From Bacillota bacterium (GTDB lineage Bacteria; Bacillota_A; Clostridia; Lachnospirales; Bianqueaceae), in assembly GCA_017420625.1 (NCBI GenBank), contig JAFOIR010000033.1, positions 1-6,981 on the forward strand: a DNA stretch of 6,981 nucleotides, given 5' to 3'. The translations under genes and the position numbers were made by a program. Below, piece after piece: positions 1 through 6,428 of the stretch (positions are counted from its first letter, which is position 1; every line of letters begins with the position of its first letter). The notes beneath the pieces were generated by a model. The model was not told the DNA's origin. It searched no databases and saw nothing but the letters and a program-made list of their open reading frames with translations.

Positions 1-356
1 GCCAGCAGCAGGCCGACCAGTACCAGAAAGCTGCCGCCAAGCAGACTGAGCAAGACGGATGTATGCACTGCTTCATGGGCATCTTTCCAGTCATTGGCAC
101 CAACATACCGGGCAACGATGACATTCGTACCAACGGAAAGACCGATAAACAGATTGACGAGCAGATTGATCAGGGCGCCTGTCGAACCCACGGCAGCCAG
201 TGCATTGCTCCCGGCAAAACGACCGACAACAATGACATCCGCTGCATTAAACAGAAGCTGCAGAACACTGGAGATCATCAGCGGGAAGGCAAATCGGAGC
301 ATCTTCCCGAGCAGAGGACCATGTGTCATATCGATACTATAGGCTTTTTTCATCAT
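1..356 (-). CDS. MATE family efflux transporter, N-terminal part (truncated by window edge)
   Basis: This is a partial gene: the start lies in the window and the reading frame runs open to the left edge, giving 118 complete residues of a family that is usually about 440-460 residues long. The product begins MMKKAYSIDM and has the family's opening pattern: a short polar leader ending in GPLLGKML, then a hydrophobic helix with FPLMISSVLQLLFNAAD (about residues 24-40), the VGRFAGSNALAAVG segment (44-57), a second helix, and VGTNVIVARYVGA (75-87). MATE proteins are inner-membrane multidrug/cation antiporters driven by Na+ or H+; the substrate cannot be read from this fragment. The start is ATGATG at 356-351; AAGGA (complement of 363-367) sits 6 bases before the first ATG and 9 before the second, so either may be used. 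It is divergent from the decarboxylase and shares its promoter region. Confidence 0.9.
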   Translation of the reverse strand, partial: MMKKAYSIDMTHGPLLGKMLRFAFPLMISSVLQLLFNAADVIVVGRFAGSNALAAVGSTGALINLLVNLFIGLSVGTNVIVARYVGANDWKDAHEAVHTSVLLSLLGGSFLVLVGLLL

Positions 357-383
357 GGTTTATCCTTCAGGGTCATAAATCCC

Positions 384-412
384 TTGCATTCAAATTTCTT
401 AGCCATTATAAT
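384..412 (+). promoter_or_regulatory. Promoter for the decarboxylase gene
   Basis: A TTGCAT -35 box (384-389) and a perfect TATAAT -10 box (407-412) are spaced by 17 bases. The start would be near 419, leaving a leader of about 70 bases before the ATG at 491. The -10 lies within the palindrome CATTATAATG (404-413), which also supplies the -10 of the minus-strand promoter, so polymerase can probably occupy only one direction at a time. Confidence 0.65.
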
Positions 413-433
413 GAAATGGACTATGATTTTCAA
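405..433 (-). promoter_or_regulatory. Promoter for the MATE transporter gene
   Basis: On the minus strand a TTGAAA -35 box (complement of 428-433) and a perfect TATAAT -10 box (complement of 405-410) are separated by 17 bases. Transcription would start near 398, giving a leader of about 42 bases. The -10 overlaps the -10 of the divergent decarboxylase promoter. Predicted from consensus match only. Confidence 0.65.
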
Positions 434-490
434 GAGGAAAACCGTCCTTTGTTTTCTTTATTTACAATCTGTTACAGAAAGGAACTCGCT

Positions 491-1942
491 ATGAATCTGA
501 TCGATGCTTACCGTCAGTATAACGACCTGAATATCTATCCGTATCATATGCCGGGCCACAAACGCAATACTGAGCTTTGTCAGATGGACAATCCCTACAG
601 TATCGATTATACCGAGATCGATGGATTGGATGATCTTCGGGAAGCACAAGCGCATCCCGGCCGCAATTCTCTTCTGGATGCCGCCATGCAGCGTGCCAGC
701 AGGATGTTCGGAAGTAAATACAGCTTCTACCTGGTTGGCGGCAGCACTTCCGGCCTGATCTGTTCGATCCTGGCCTGCACCAAGAGAGGCGATCGTGTAC
801 TGATCCCCCGAAACTGTCACAAATCCGTCTACAATGCTCTGGCTCTGGCCAGTCTGCATCCGGTCTATATCTATCCTTCTGTCGATGAGCAGATCGGTAT
901 CTATGCCAATCTTCGTCCGGAAGATATTGAACGAGCGCTTTCAGAATACCCGGATATCAAATTGGTGGTAACGGTTTCTCCGACCTTTTACGGTGTCGTT
1001 TCCGACATTGCTGAGATCGCTGAAGTCTGTCATGCTCATGGCGTCCCGCTGATGGTGGATGAAGCACATGGACCACATCTGGGGCTTTCTCCTTACTTCC
1101 CGGACAGCGCCGTTCATCAGGGAGCCGATATCGTCGTTCAAAGCCTGCATAAAACGCTGCCGGTCCTTACTCAGACCTCCGTGCTTCATGTCTGTTCTGA
1201 CCGGGTCGATCACGAAGCCGTTTCCCGTACGATCGCGATCATCGAGTCATCTTCTCCTTCCTTCGTTCTGGTGGCAAGCGCCGATCAGTGTATGGACCTT
1301 CTTGAAAAGCGCGGGCCGGAACTATTCGAGATCTATGATCAGCGCCTGCATCAATTCTCGGAAGACATGCGTGCACTTCGTCATCTGACTGTTATGTGCA
1401 ACGGAAAGGATAAACTCGACGCTCATCCGAATATCTACCGTTATGATCATGGTAAGATCCTGATCTCCACTCGCGGAACCAATATGACCGGTGCACAGCT
1501 TTATCATCTGCTTCTAGATAAATACCGTCTGCAGATGGAGATGTGTCTGGCTGACATGGTTCTGGCTATGACAAGTATCGCTGACACCCAGGAAGGCTTC
1601 GATCGTCTCACTCAGGCATTGCTGGAGATCGATCAGACACTGGAAGACGGCAAGCCGGGAGAACGGTTCAAGCTGAAGCAGCACACCTTTGAAGTCTCCC
1701 CGCTTTCTCCGGACGAAGCCTATGCACTGCCCGGAGAATTCGTGAAGCCGGAGGATGCCATTGGTCGAATCGCCAGAGAATTTGTCTATGCCTATCCGCC
1801 CGGAATTCCTTATTTCGTCCCCGGTGAGATCATCGATAAAAACACGATGGAAACGATCCTTCATATGGAAAGCTCGGATATCCGGCTCATCAGCACCCGG
1901 CATAAATATCCTGAGCTCATTGAAGTCTGTGTGATCAAGTAA
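491..1942 (+). CDS. PLP-dependent Orn/Lys/Arg decarboxylase family protein
   Basis: The product is 483 residues, matching the short Gram-positive type of fold-I basic amino acid decarboxylases (480-490 residues, as in Bacillus SpeA/YaaO), which lack the N-terminal wing domain of the enterobacterial enzymes. These cytoplasmic enzymes decarboxylate lysine, ornithine or arginine to cadaverine, putrescine or agmatine. Visible signatures are YHMPGHK (18-24), DEAHGPH (190-196) with the cofactor-binding Asp190 and His193, SLHKTLP (218-224) with Lys221 as the expected Schiff-base lysine, and AYPPGIP (434-440) in the C-terminal domain. The start at 491 is chosen because AAAGGA (478-483) lies 7 bases upstream; the frame is open back to 323, but that start would overlap the MATE gene and lie upstream of the predicted promoter. 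Substrate cannot be assigned from sequence alone. The divergent MATE gene hints at amine or drug export. A terminator follows directly. Confidence 0.92.
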   Translation: MNLIDAYRQYNDLNIYPYHMPGHKRNTELCQMDNPYSIDYTEIDGLDDLREAQAHPGRNSLLDAAMQRASRMFGSKYSFYLVGGSTSGLICSILACTKRGDRVLIPRNCHKSVYNALALASLHPVYIYPSVDEQIGIYANLRPEDIERALSEYPDIKLVVTVSPTFYGVVSDIAEIAEVCHAHGVPLMVDEAHGPHLGLSPYFPDSAVHQGADIVVQSLHKTLPVLTQTSVLHVCSDRVDHEAVSRTIAIIESSSPSFVLVASADQCMDLLEKRGPELFEIYDQRLHQFSEDMRALRHLTVMCNGKDKLDAHPNIYRYDHGKILISTRGTNMTGAQLYHLLLDKYRLQMEMCLADMVLAMTSIADTQEGFDRLTQALLEIDQTLEDGKPGERFKLKQHTFEVSPLSPDEAYALPGEFVKPEDAIGRIAREFVYAYPPGIPYFVPGEIIDKNTMETILHMESSDIRLISTRHKYPELIEVCVIK

Positions 1943-1964
1943 TCCACTGCGATCCAGTTACAGC

Positions 1965-2002
1965 AAGATCCGAGAGGCATTCAAACCTCTCGGATCTTTT
2001 TT
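1965..2002 (+). terminator. Intrinsic terminator of the decarboxylase gene
   Basis: A perfect 13-base-pair inverted repeat (arms 1965-1977 and 1986-1998) with an 8-base loop is followed by a T run at 1997-2002. It sits 22 bases after the decarboxylase stop, in the gap between convergent genes. In the minus direction only two T residues follow the stem, so it should end plus-strand transcripts well and beta-mannosidase transcripts poorly. Confidence 0.9.
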
Positions 2003-2009
2003 GTTCTGA

Positions 2010-4460
2010 TTATCGGATGTCATATACACTTCTGGCGGTTACTTTTTCGGGCAGAGTTCCCCGAACGACTTTGATTCGTCTTTCACCGGCGTTCATATCA
2101 AAGAAGTTATCAGACAGAACGGTATCGGCTCCTGCCTGGATCTCAACAGCACGGGCATAGGCATCAGCCTGGACAATGATCTCATTTCCTTCGACGCTTA
2201 CCTTGAGCTTAGGATCCTGGAATCTGAAATGCTTCGGTGCGCAGAAGAGGACTGTTCCGGAGGAAACGATCTCGTCCTGCTCATTTTGAAGTTCATAGGA
2301 ATAATAGACGCCATAGGTATCTTCGTCATGGAAGTCCTGCAAGGGCAGCCATACTGCACTCAGTGCCGGACAGAAAATATCGAATTCACCTTCCCTGATC
2401 ACCGTTGCATCCGGTCTGCGAAGTGCCCAGTGCGCTTTGCCTGTAAAATCATTCAAAGATTCGTTCGTAACGTTCAGATGGGCTGTTTTCTGCAGGTCGA
2501 AGGGTTCTGCATTCACATTGGTGTTCTGTGTGATGATGCCCTCTTCCTCACAGGAAATCAAAACCGGAGAGAAGAAACGTTTCTCAGCATAATGCAGGGC
2601 TTTCCAACGGCCGTAATAGTCCAGACTTGCCCAACTGACAACAGGCCAGCAATCGTTGAGCTGCCAGACGATCGCACCCATGCATCGACCTCTGTTTCTG
2701 CGCCAGTGCTCTACTCCGTACTGAATTGCCTGAGCCTGGAGGAGCTGGGATGCATAAACAAAGCCGTCAAAACTGGTGGGATAGAGATATGTCTGGGACA
2801 GATATTCAGCAATTCGTCCATTAGCAGAAGAATTACGCTGATGTTTTTCCATGACATAGGAGAAAGGATTCATATCCTCTTCCTTTGCAAATGTCCGGAT
2901 CGTATCCATGCATGGGAATGACTGGAATCCAAATTCAGAGGCATAACGGAAGAAGAATTTGCGGTAGGCTGTAAATGGTTCCAGGGCATGCCAGACTGCC
3001 CAATAATGAACATCTCCACGGTTTTCATCGTTCGGATTATCAAAGGATCCTCCGCTGGAAGGACTGGCCGGCCAATAGAAGGTATCCGGATCCTCCTTTC
3101 GAAGCACCTGCGGAAGGATGTACTCGTACATCTTGATATAATCCGCTTTCTGATGCGGACTGCTGACCCAGTTTCCAACCAGTGCGAACATTTCCATTTC
3201 ATTGTTTCCGCACCAAATCGCCAAAGACGGATGATTGCGAAGTCTGCGAATATTATCCACAAATTCAGCTCGGATATTTGCTTCAAATTCCTGTGTCAGA
3301 TCATATGCAGCGCAGGCAAACATGAAATCCTGCCAGACCAGTAGACCCAGTTCATCACAGACATCATAGAAGAAATCATCCGGATAATAACCGCCGCCCC
3401 AGACACGGATCGTGTTCATGTTAGCGGCTTTTGCATCGGACAAAAGCTGATAGGTCCTTTCCCTGTTGACTCTGGGAAGAAGATTGTCTTCAGGGATATA
3501 ATCCGCTCCCATAGCGAAGACATCGATGCCGTTGATCCTGTGGCAGAAGCTTTCGCCCCACTGATCCTTCTCAATATGCATGGTCAGTGTACGAAGGCCG
3601 ATACGTTTTTCCCAACGGTCCAGTTCTTTTTCACCGTCCATCAGCCGGACAAGTACTGTATATAGAGGCTGGGCTCCAAAACCATTCGGCCACCAAAGTT
3701 CAGGATTTTGAATCGAAATTACCGGATCCGTACCTTCTGCTTCAAAAACTTCCCCGCGAGGAGATGTAATCGATACCTTTACAGATGGCGCTGCTGATTC
3801 TGAAACAGGTTTTACATTGGTGATAACTTCACAGCTTACCTTACCATCCTCATGAATCTGATGGACTCTGACGTCTTCGATCCGTGCCTTCTCGATGCCG
3901 ATCAGACTGATTGCTCGCCAGATACCGGCATCCGGCAGATGCGGACCCCAATCCCATCCGAACATGCAATGAGCTTTCCTGAGAAGCGGGAAGCCTGTCA
4001 TTGCATCGGAAGAACCTTCCTGCGGTGATTTTGCATAGGCTTCCTTAATATATTTTGTCGGAGAAGCAATTTCTACTCGTATTGTATTCTGTCCATGTCT
4101 GATGGCTGTGGCAGCATCATATTCCCAGATACGATGCATATTCTCTGCACATCCTATGAGCTGATCATTCAAAAACACCTTGGCAATCGTATCCAGCCCT
4201 TCTGCACGCAGCAGGATCTGATCCGCATTAAACAGATCTTCCGGTACATCGAATGCCCGTTCATAAATGAAATCATGATCCATCCATGGAAGCGCTTTCA
4301 GTTCATTTGCCCCTACAAAGGGATCTTCGATGATACCTGCATGAAGCAAATCATGATATACAGATCCGGGGACACTTGCGGGAATTCTTTCCACCTGACA
4401 TTCCGGTATGGAAAGACTCCAGCCGCTTTCAAAACCTCCGCCCAAATCAATTCTTAGCAT
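2010..4460 (-). CDS. Beta-mannosidase, glycoside hydrolase family 2
   Basis: An 816-residue protein within the usual 800-900 range of GH2 beta-mannosidases, which remove beta-linked mannose from the non-reducing end of manno-oligosaccharides or the Man-beta-1,4-GlcNAc core of N-glycans. The N-terminal jelly-roll domain (about 1-185) contains the FGWDWGP motif (167-173) typical of the mannosidase branch; an Ig-like domain (about 190-290) leads into the TIM barrel (about 295-625). The acid/base is Glu421 in WCGNNE (416-421) and the nucleophile is Glu509 in SEFGFQ (508-513). WQLNDCWP (599-606) is another mannosidase-type motif. The C-terminal part (about 640-816) is beta-rich accessory sequence. 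There is no signal peptide, so it probably acts in the cytoplasm on imported short sugars. AGGAGG (complement of 4468-4473) is 7 bases before the ATG. No sugar transporter or other glycosidase adjoins it, so it appears monocistronic. Intact, with no frameshift. Confidence 0.93.
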   Translation of the reverse strand: MLRIDLGGGFESGWSLSIPECQVERIPASVPGSVYHDLLHAGIIEDPFVGANELKALPWMDHDFIYERAFDVPEDLFNADQILLRAEGLDTIAKVFLNDQLIGCAENMHRIWEYDAATAIRHGQNTIRVEIASPTKYIKEAYAKSPQEGSSDAMTGFPLLRKAHCMFGWDWGPHLPDAGIWRAISLIGIEKARIEDVRVHQIHEDGKVSCEVITNVKPVSESAAPSVKVSITSPRGEVFEAEGTDPVISIQNPELWWPNGFGAQPLYTVLVRLMDGEKELDRWEKRIGLRTLTMHIEKDQWGESFCHRINGIDVFAMGADYIPEDNLLPRVNRERTYQLLSDAKAANMNTIRVWGGGYYPDDFFYDVCDELGLLVWQDFMFACAAYDLTQEFEANIRAEFVDNIRRLRNHPSLAIWCGNNEMEMFALVGNWVSSPHQKADYIKMYEYILPQVLRKEDPDTFYWPASPSSGGSFDNPNDENRGDVHYWAVWHALEPFTAYRKFFFRYASEFGFQSFPCMDTIRTFAKEEDMNPFSYVMEKHQRNSSANGRIAEYLSQTYLYPTSFDGFVYASQLLQAQAIQYGVEHWRRNRGRCMGAIVWQLNDCWPVVSWASLDYYGRWKALHYAEKRFFSPVLISCEEEGIITQNTNVNAEPFDLQKTAHLNVTNESLNDFTGKAHWALRRPDATVIREGEFDIFCPALSAVWLPLQDFHDEDTYGVYYSYELQNEQDEIVSSGTVLFCAPKHFRFQDPKLKVSVEGNEIIVQADAYARAVEIQAGADTVLSDNFFDMNAGERRIKVVRGTLPEKVTARSVYDIR

Positions 4461-4489
4461 CAGTAAACCTCCTGTTATGAGATAGTTTA

Positions 4490-4517
4490 ATTATAATATA
4501 CCGATGAACGATGTCAA
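4490..4517 (-). promoter_or_regulatory. Promoter for the beta-mannosidase gene
   Basis: On the minus strand a perfect TTGACA (complement of 4512-4517) and a perfect TATAAT (complement of 4490-4495) are separated by 16 bases. Transcription would start near 4483, about 22 bases before the start codon. Such a consensus promoter would be strong unless repressed, which fits the inverted repeat placed around its -35 box. Confidence 0.8.
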
Positions 4518-4532
4518 GCAATGTTTCATCGG
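4501..4532. promoter_or_regulatory. Inverted repeat around the mannosidase -35 box, possible operator
   Basis: CCGATGAA (4501-4508) and TTCATCGG (4525-4532) form perfect 8-base inverted arms, centre to centre 24 bases, about two helical turns. One arm lies in the promoter spacer and the -35 box (4512-4517) lies between the arms. Because both arms are upstream of the predicted transcript start, a DNA-binding dimer is more plausible than an RNA structure. The cognate regulator is not in the window. Confidence 0.45.
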
Positions 4533-4583
4533 ACGAATCTTAGTATCATCCCGGAAAAAACTCTGGCAAATAGTAAAAAGCAA

Positions 4584-4612
4584 TTGACTTTTTTCTGGTA
4601 TTATGGTATGAT
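4584..4612 (+). promoter_or_regulatory. Strong promoter for tRNA-Thr (and probably the AI-2E gene)
   Basis: TTGACT (4584-4589) and TATGAT (4607-4612) are spaced by 17 bases, with a TG extended -10 element (4604-4605). Transcription would start near 4619, about 29 bases before the mature tRNA. A 13-base palindrome, TGGTATGATACCA (4604-4616), covers the -10 box. No separate promoter is evident between this one and the gene at 4752. Confidence 0.75.
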
Positions 4613-4647
4613 ACCACTTGCGTTTGTGAACTATGGTTCCGATGCAT

Positions 4648-4719
<72 letters not shown>

Positions 4720-4720
<1 letters not shown>

Positions 4721-4727
4721 TTTTTTT
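4720..4727 (+). terminator. T run directly after tRNA-Thr, possible partial terminator
   Basis: Eight T residues begin at the discriminator base, immediately 3' of the acceptor stem. The tRNA's own stem followed by U8 resembles an intrinsic terminator, but no dedicated hairpin is present and the AI-2E ribosome site starts only 11 bases further on. It may reduce rather than stop read-through, or simply be the 3' trailer removed during tRNA processing. Confidence 0.4.
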
Positions 4728-4751
4728 ATTTCCTGTAAGGGGAGGTGTCTG

Positions 4752-5927
4752 ATGAGAAACCGAAAAGTTCATAATGAATCATGGTTCCCGCTTGCCATGA
4801 TCGTCATCGTAGGTGTCATTCTGTATGTTGGACTGACACACTTATCCTCGATCTACAGCGCTGTACGTGATTTCTTTGGATATTTCAGTTCAGTTTTTAT
4901 TGGATGTGCGATCGCCTATATTCTGAATCCTCTGGCAGTACGTTTTGAAAACAATTTCTTTCATAGGATCAAGAAAATCAAGCTTCGCTGGATTTTGTCA
5001 ATTACCCTGTCGCTTCTCTGTATGCTGTGTGTTCTCGCACTGTTTCTGGGATTACTGATTCCTCAGCTTATCGACAGCATTATGAAACTGATGGAAAATA
5101 TGGACGGCTATATTGCGTCTTTGAAAGAACTGGCTGATAAGTGGGGACTTGCCGAGAGACTGAAACTGGATGATCTGATCAGTTCTTCCGGTGCCATCAT
5201 CAACCGACTGATTTCGCTGGTTACCGATAATCTGAACAATATTCTGAGTGCTTTGGCTATTACCGGCAAGAGTCTGGTAACGACATTCATTTCCCTTATC
5301 CTTTCCATTTACCTGTTGGCCGCCAAACGGGAACTGAAAGCCAGCGGGCTTCGCCTGTACAGAGCATTGGTCCCGATCCGTCATCAGGAAGGTATTCTGG
5401 TCTTTATCAAACGCTGTGATGCGATTCTGGTCCGATACATCACCTTTACCCTGCTTGACTCGTTGATTGTAGGAACTGCCAACATGTTCTTTATGCTGGC
5501 CTTCAACATGCAGTACATTGGTCTGGTTTCGATGGTCGTTGCACTGACGAACCTGATCCCCACTTTTGGTCCGGTCATTGGAACCGTCATCGGTGGTTTC
5601 ATCCTGTTGCTGATCAATCCGGTCCATGCCCTGGCATTTATCATCTTCACTCTTGTCCTTCAGACGATTGATGGATATGTGATCAAACCAAGATTATTCG
5701 GCGGTACTTTAGGCGTTTCCGGCCTCCTGATTCTGATTTCTATCGTAGTCTTCGGAAATATCTTTGGAATGGTCGGCATCCTTCTGGCGATTCCTTTGGC
5801 CGCTATTCTGGACTTTTCCTATAAGGAAGAGATCCTGCCCGTTCTGGAACGCCACCGCAAAAAGAAAGATTCCTCTCAGGAGCCAGAAGTAAAACCCGAT
5901 ATAATTGAAGAACCAGCTGACGAATGA
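4752..5927 (+). CDS. AI-2E family transporter (TqsA/UPF0118-like membrane protein)
   Basis: A 391-residue multi-pass membrane protein of the AI-2E (formerly DUF20/UPF0118) family. Hydrophobic segments appear at about 11-31, 38-63, 79-106, 173-191, 228-256, 257-287, 290-306 and 321-355. A hydrophilic, probably helical region lies at 107-165, as is usual for the family. Family signatures include AYILNP (55-60), NLIPTFGPVIGT (267-278), DGYVIKPRLFGG (307-318) and LLAIPLAA (344-351). The tail from about 366 is charged and likely cytoplasmic. E. coli TqsA exports the AI-2 signal, but other members act as ion antiporters, so AI-2 transport is not proved by homology. GGGGAGG (4739-4745) is 6 bases before the ATG. 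It follows tRNA-Thr by 31 bases with no promoter between. Its 3' end forms half of its terminator, and it converges on luxS, which makes AI-2. Confidence 0.9.
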   Translation: MRNRKVHNESWFPLAMIVIVGVILYVGLTHLSSIYSAVRDFFGYFSSVFIGCAIAYILNPLAVRFENNFFHRIKKIKLRWILSITLSLLCMLCVLALFLGLLIPQLIDSIMKLMENMDGYIASLKELADKWGLAERLKLDDLISSSGAIINRLISLVTDNLNNILSALAITGKSLVTTFISLILSIYLLAAKRELKASGLRLYRALVPIRHQEGILVFIKRCDAILVRYITFTLLDSLIVGTANMFFMLAFNMQYIGLVSMVVALTNLIPTFGPVIGTVIGGFILLLINPVHALAFIIFTLVLQTIDGYVIKPRLFGGTLGVSGLLILISIVVFGNIFGMVGILLAIPLAAILDFSYKEEILPVLERHRKKKDSSQEPEVKPDIIEEPADE

Positions 5928-5944
5928 TCAGCTGGTTCTTTTTT
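5908..5944 (+). terminator. Intrinsic terminator of the AI-2E gene, overlapping its coding end
   Basis: Perfect 13-base arms (5908-5920 and 5928-5940) flank a seven-base loop (5921-5927) and are followed by T at 5939-5944. The left arm is the last codons of the AI-2E gene and the TGA stop lies in the loop. In the minus direction the stem is followed by CAATTATATC, a poor T tract, so it may only weakly terminate luxS, whose stop is four bases past the T run. Confidence 0.9.
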
Positions 5945-5948
5945 GTTG

Positions 5949-6428
5949 TTATACGGGATAATTCAGACGCTCTTCGGGTGGATTCTCACTCATCTGAGCC
6001 AGATAACGCTTAGCCAGATACTTAGCCATCTCCAGATTCTGATCCAGATAGTTTCCGCACTGCTCCGGCCTGGCACCGGGGATCTCTCCCGAAAAAGTAC
6101 TGATAAACTCAAACATCTCCTTCACAAGCGGCCATACAGTCGTCGAAGACAGATCTCCTCCCATCACCAGATAGAAGCCTGTCCTGCATCCCATCGGGCC
6201 GAAATAGATGATCTGAGAGCTGTAGAGGGGATGATTGCGAAGGAAAGTTGCGCCAAGGTGTTCAATTGTATGCACTTCTGCCGTGTTCATGACTGGTTCC
6301 CGGTTCGGAGAAGTCATTCGAATATCAAATGTTGTGATGGTCTCGTCTCCGATCCGATCCTTTCGCGAAACATAAAGGCCTGGCAGGAGTCTTAAATGAT
6401 CAATTGTAAAACTTGCGATCGTTTTCAC
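5949..6428 (-). CDS. luxS: S-ribosylhomocysteine lyase LuxS
   Basis: This 159-residue protein has the typical LuxS length and all catalytic residues. LuxS is a cytoplasmic metalloenzyme (a dimer) that splits S-ribosylhomocysteine into homocysteine and DPD, the precursor of autoinducer AI-2, and so completes the activated methyl cycle after the Pfs nucleosidase. Seen in the sequence are HTIEHL (53-58), with His53 and His57 as metal ligands and Glu56 as the general base; GPMGCRTG (77-84), with Cys81 as the catalytic cysteine; and Cys124 in the third ligand position (EQCGNY, 122-127). These correspond to His54, Glu57, His58, Cys84 and Cys126 of the Bacillus enzyme. The start is a GTG at 6428-6426, overlapping the upstream gene's TGA by four bases (GTGA). 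AAGGAG (complement of 6436-6441), 7 bases upstream, supports it. No pfs, metK or other methyl-cycle gene is visible nearby. Confidence 0.97.
   Translation of the reverse strand: MKTIASFTIDHLRLLPGLYVSRKDRIGDETITTFDIRMTSPNREPVMNTAEVHTIEHLGATFLRNHPLYSSQIIYFGPMGCRTGFYLVMGGDLSSTTVWPLVKEMFEFISTFSGEIPGARPEQCGNYLDQNLEMAKYLAKRYLAQMSENPPEERLNYPV

Noticed and set aside
434..460. Possible leader hairpin/attenuator (AGGA pairing with TCCT, followed by a T-rich stretch) upstream of the decarboxylase
   Set aside because: Only about six weak pairs and an interrupted T tract; too weak to call a terminator or riboswitch.
323..490. Upstream in-frame extension of the decarboxylase to a start at 323
   Set aside because: It would overlap the MATE start, lies upstream of the predicted promoter start, adds sequence unlike the family, and the ATG at 491 has a good ribosome site and begins at the family's usual N-terminus.
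2229..2921. 230-codon open frame on the plus strand within the beta-mannosidase gene
   Set aside because: It is antisense to a fully intact gene with catalytic motifs, has no convincing ribosome site, and its translation resembles no family I know.
4543..4614. Distant inverted repeat GTATCAT / ATGATAC in the mannosidase-tRNA gap
   Set aside because: Seven bases separated by 58 in AT-rich promoter DNA is easily expected by chance, and the right copy is part of a -10 box.
5052..5627. 191-codon minus-strand frame inside the AI-2E gene
   Set aside because: Its translation is rich in Gln, Asn and Asp in a way typical of the antisense of hydrophobic coding sequence, and it has no family features.
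5943..6395. 150-codon plus-strand frame opposite luxS
   Set aside because: It is antisense to a complete, well-conserved luxS and overlaps the upstream terminator; no ribosome site or recognisable product.
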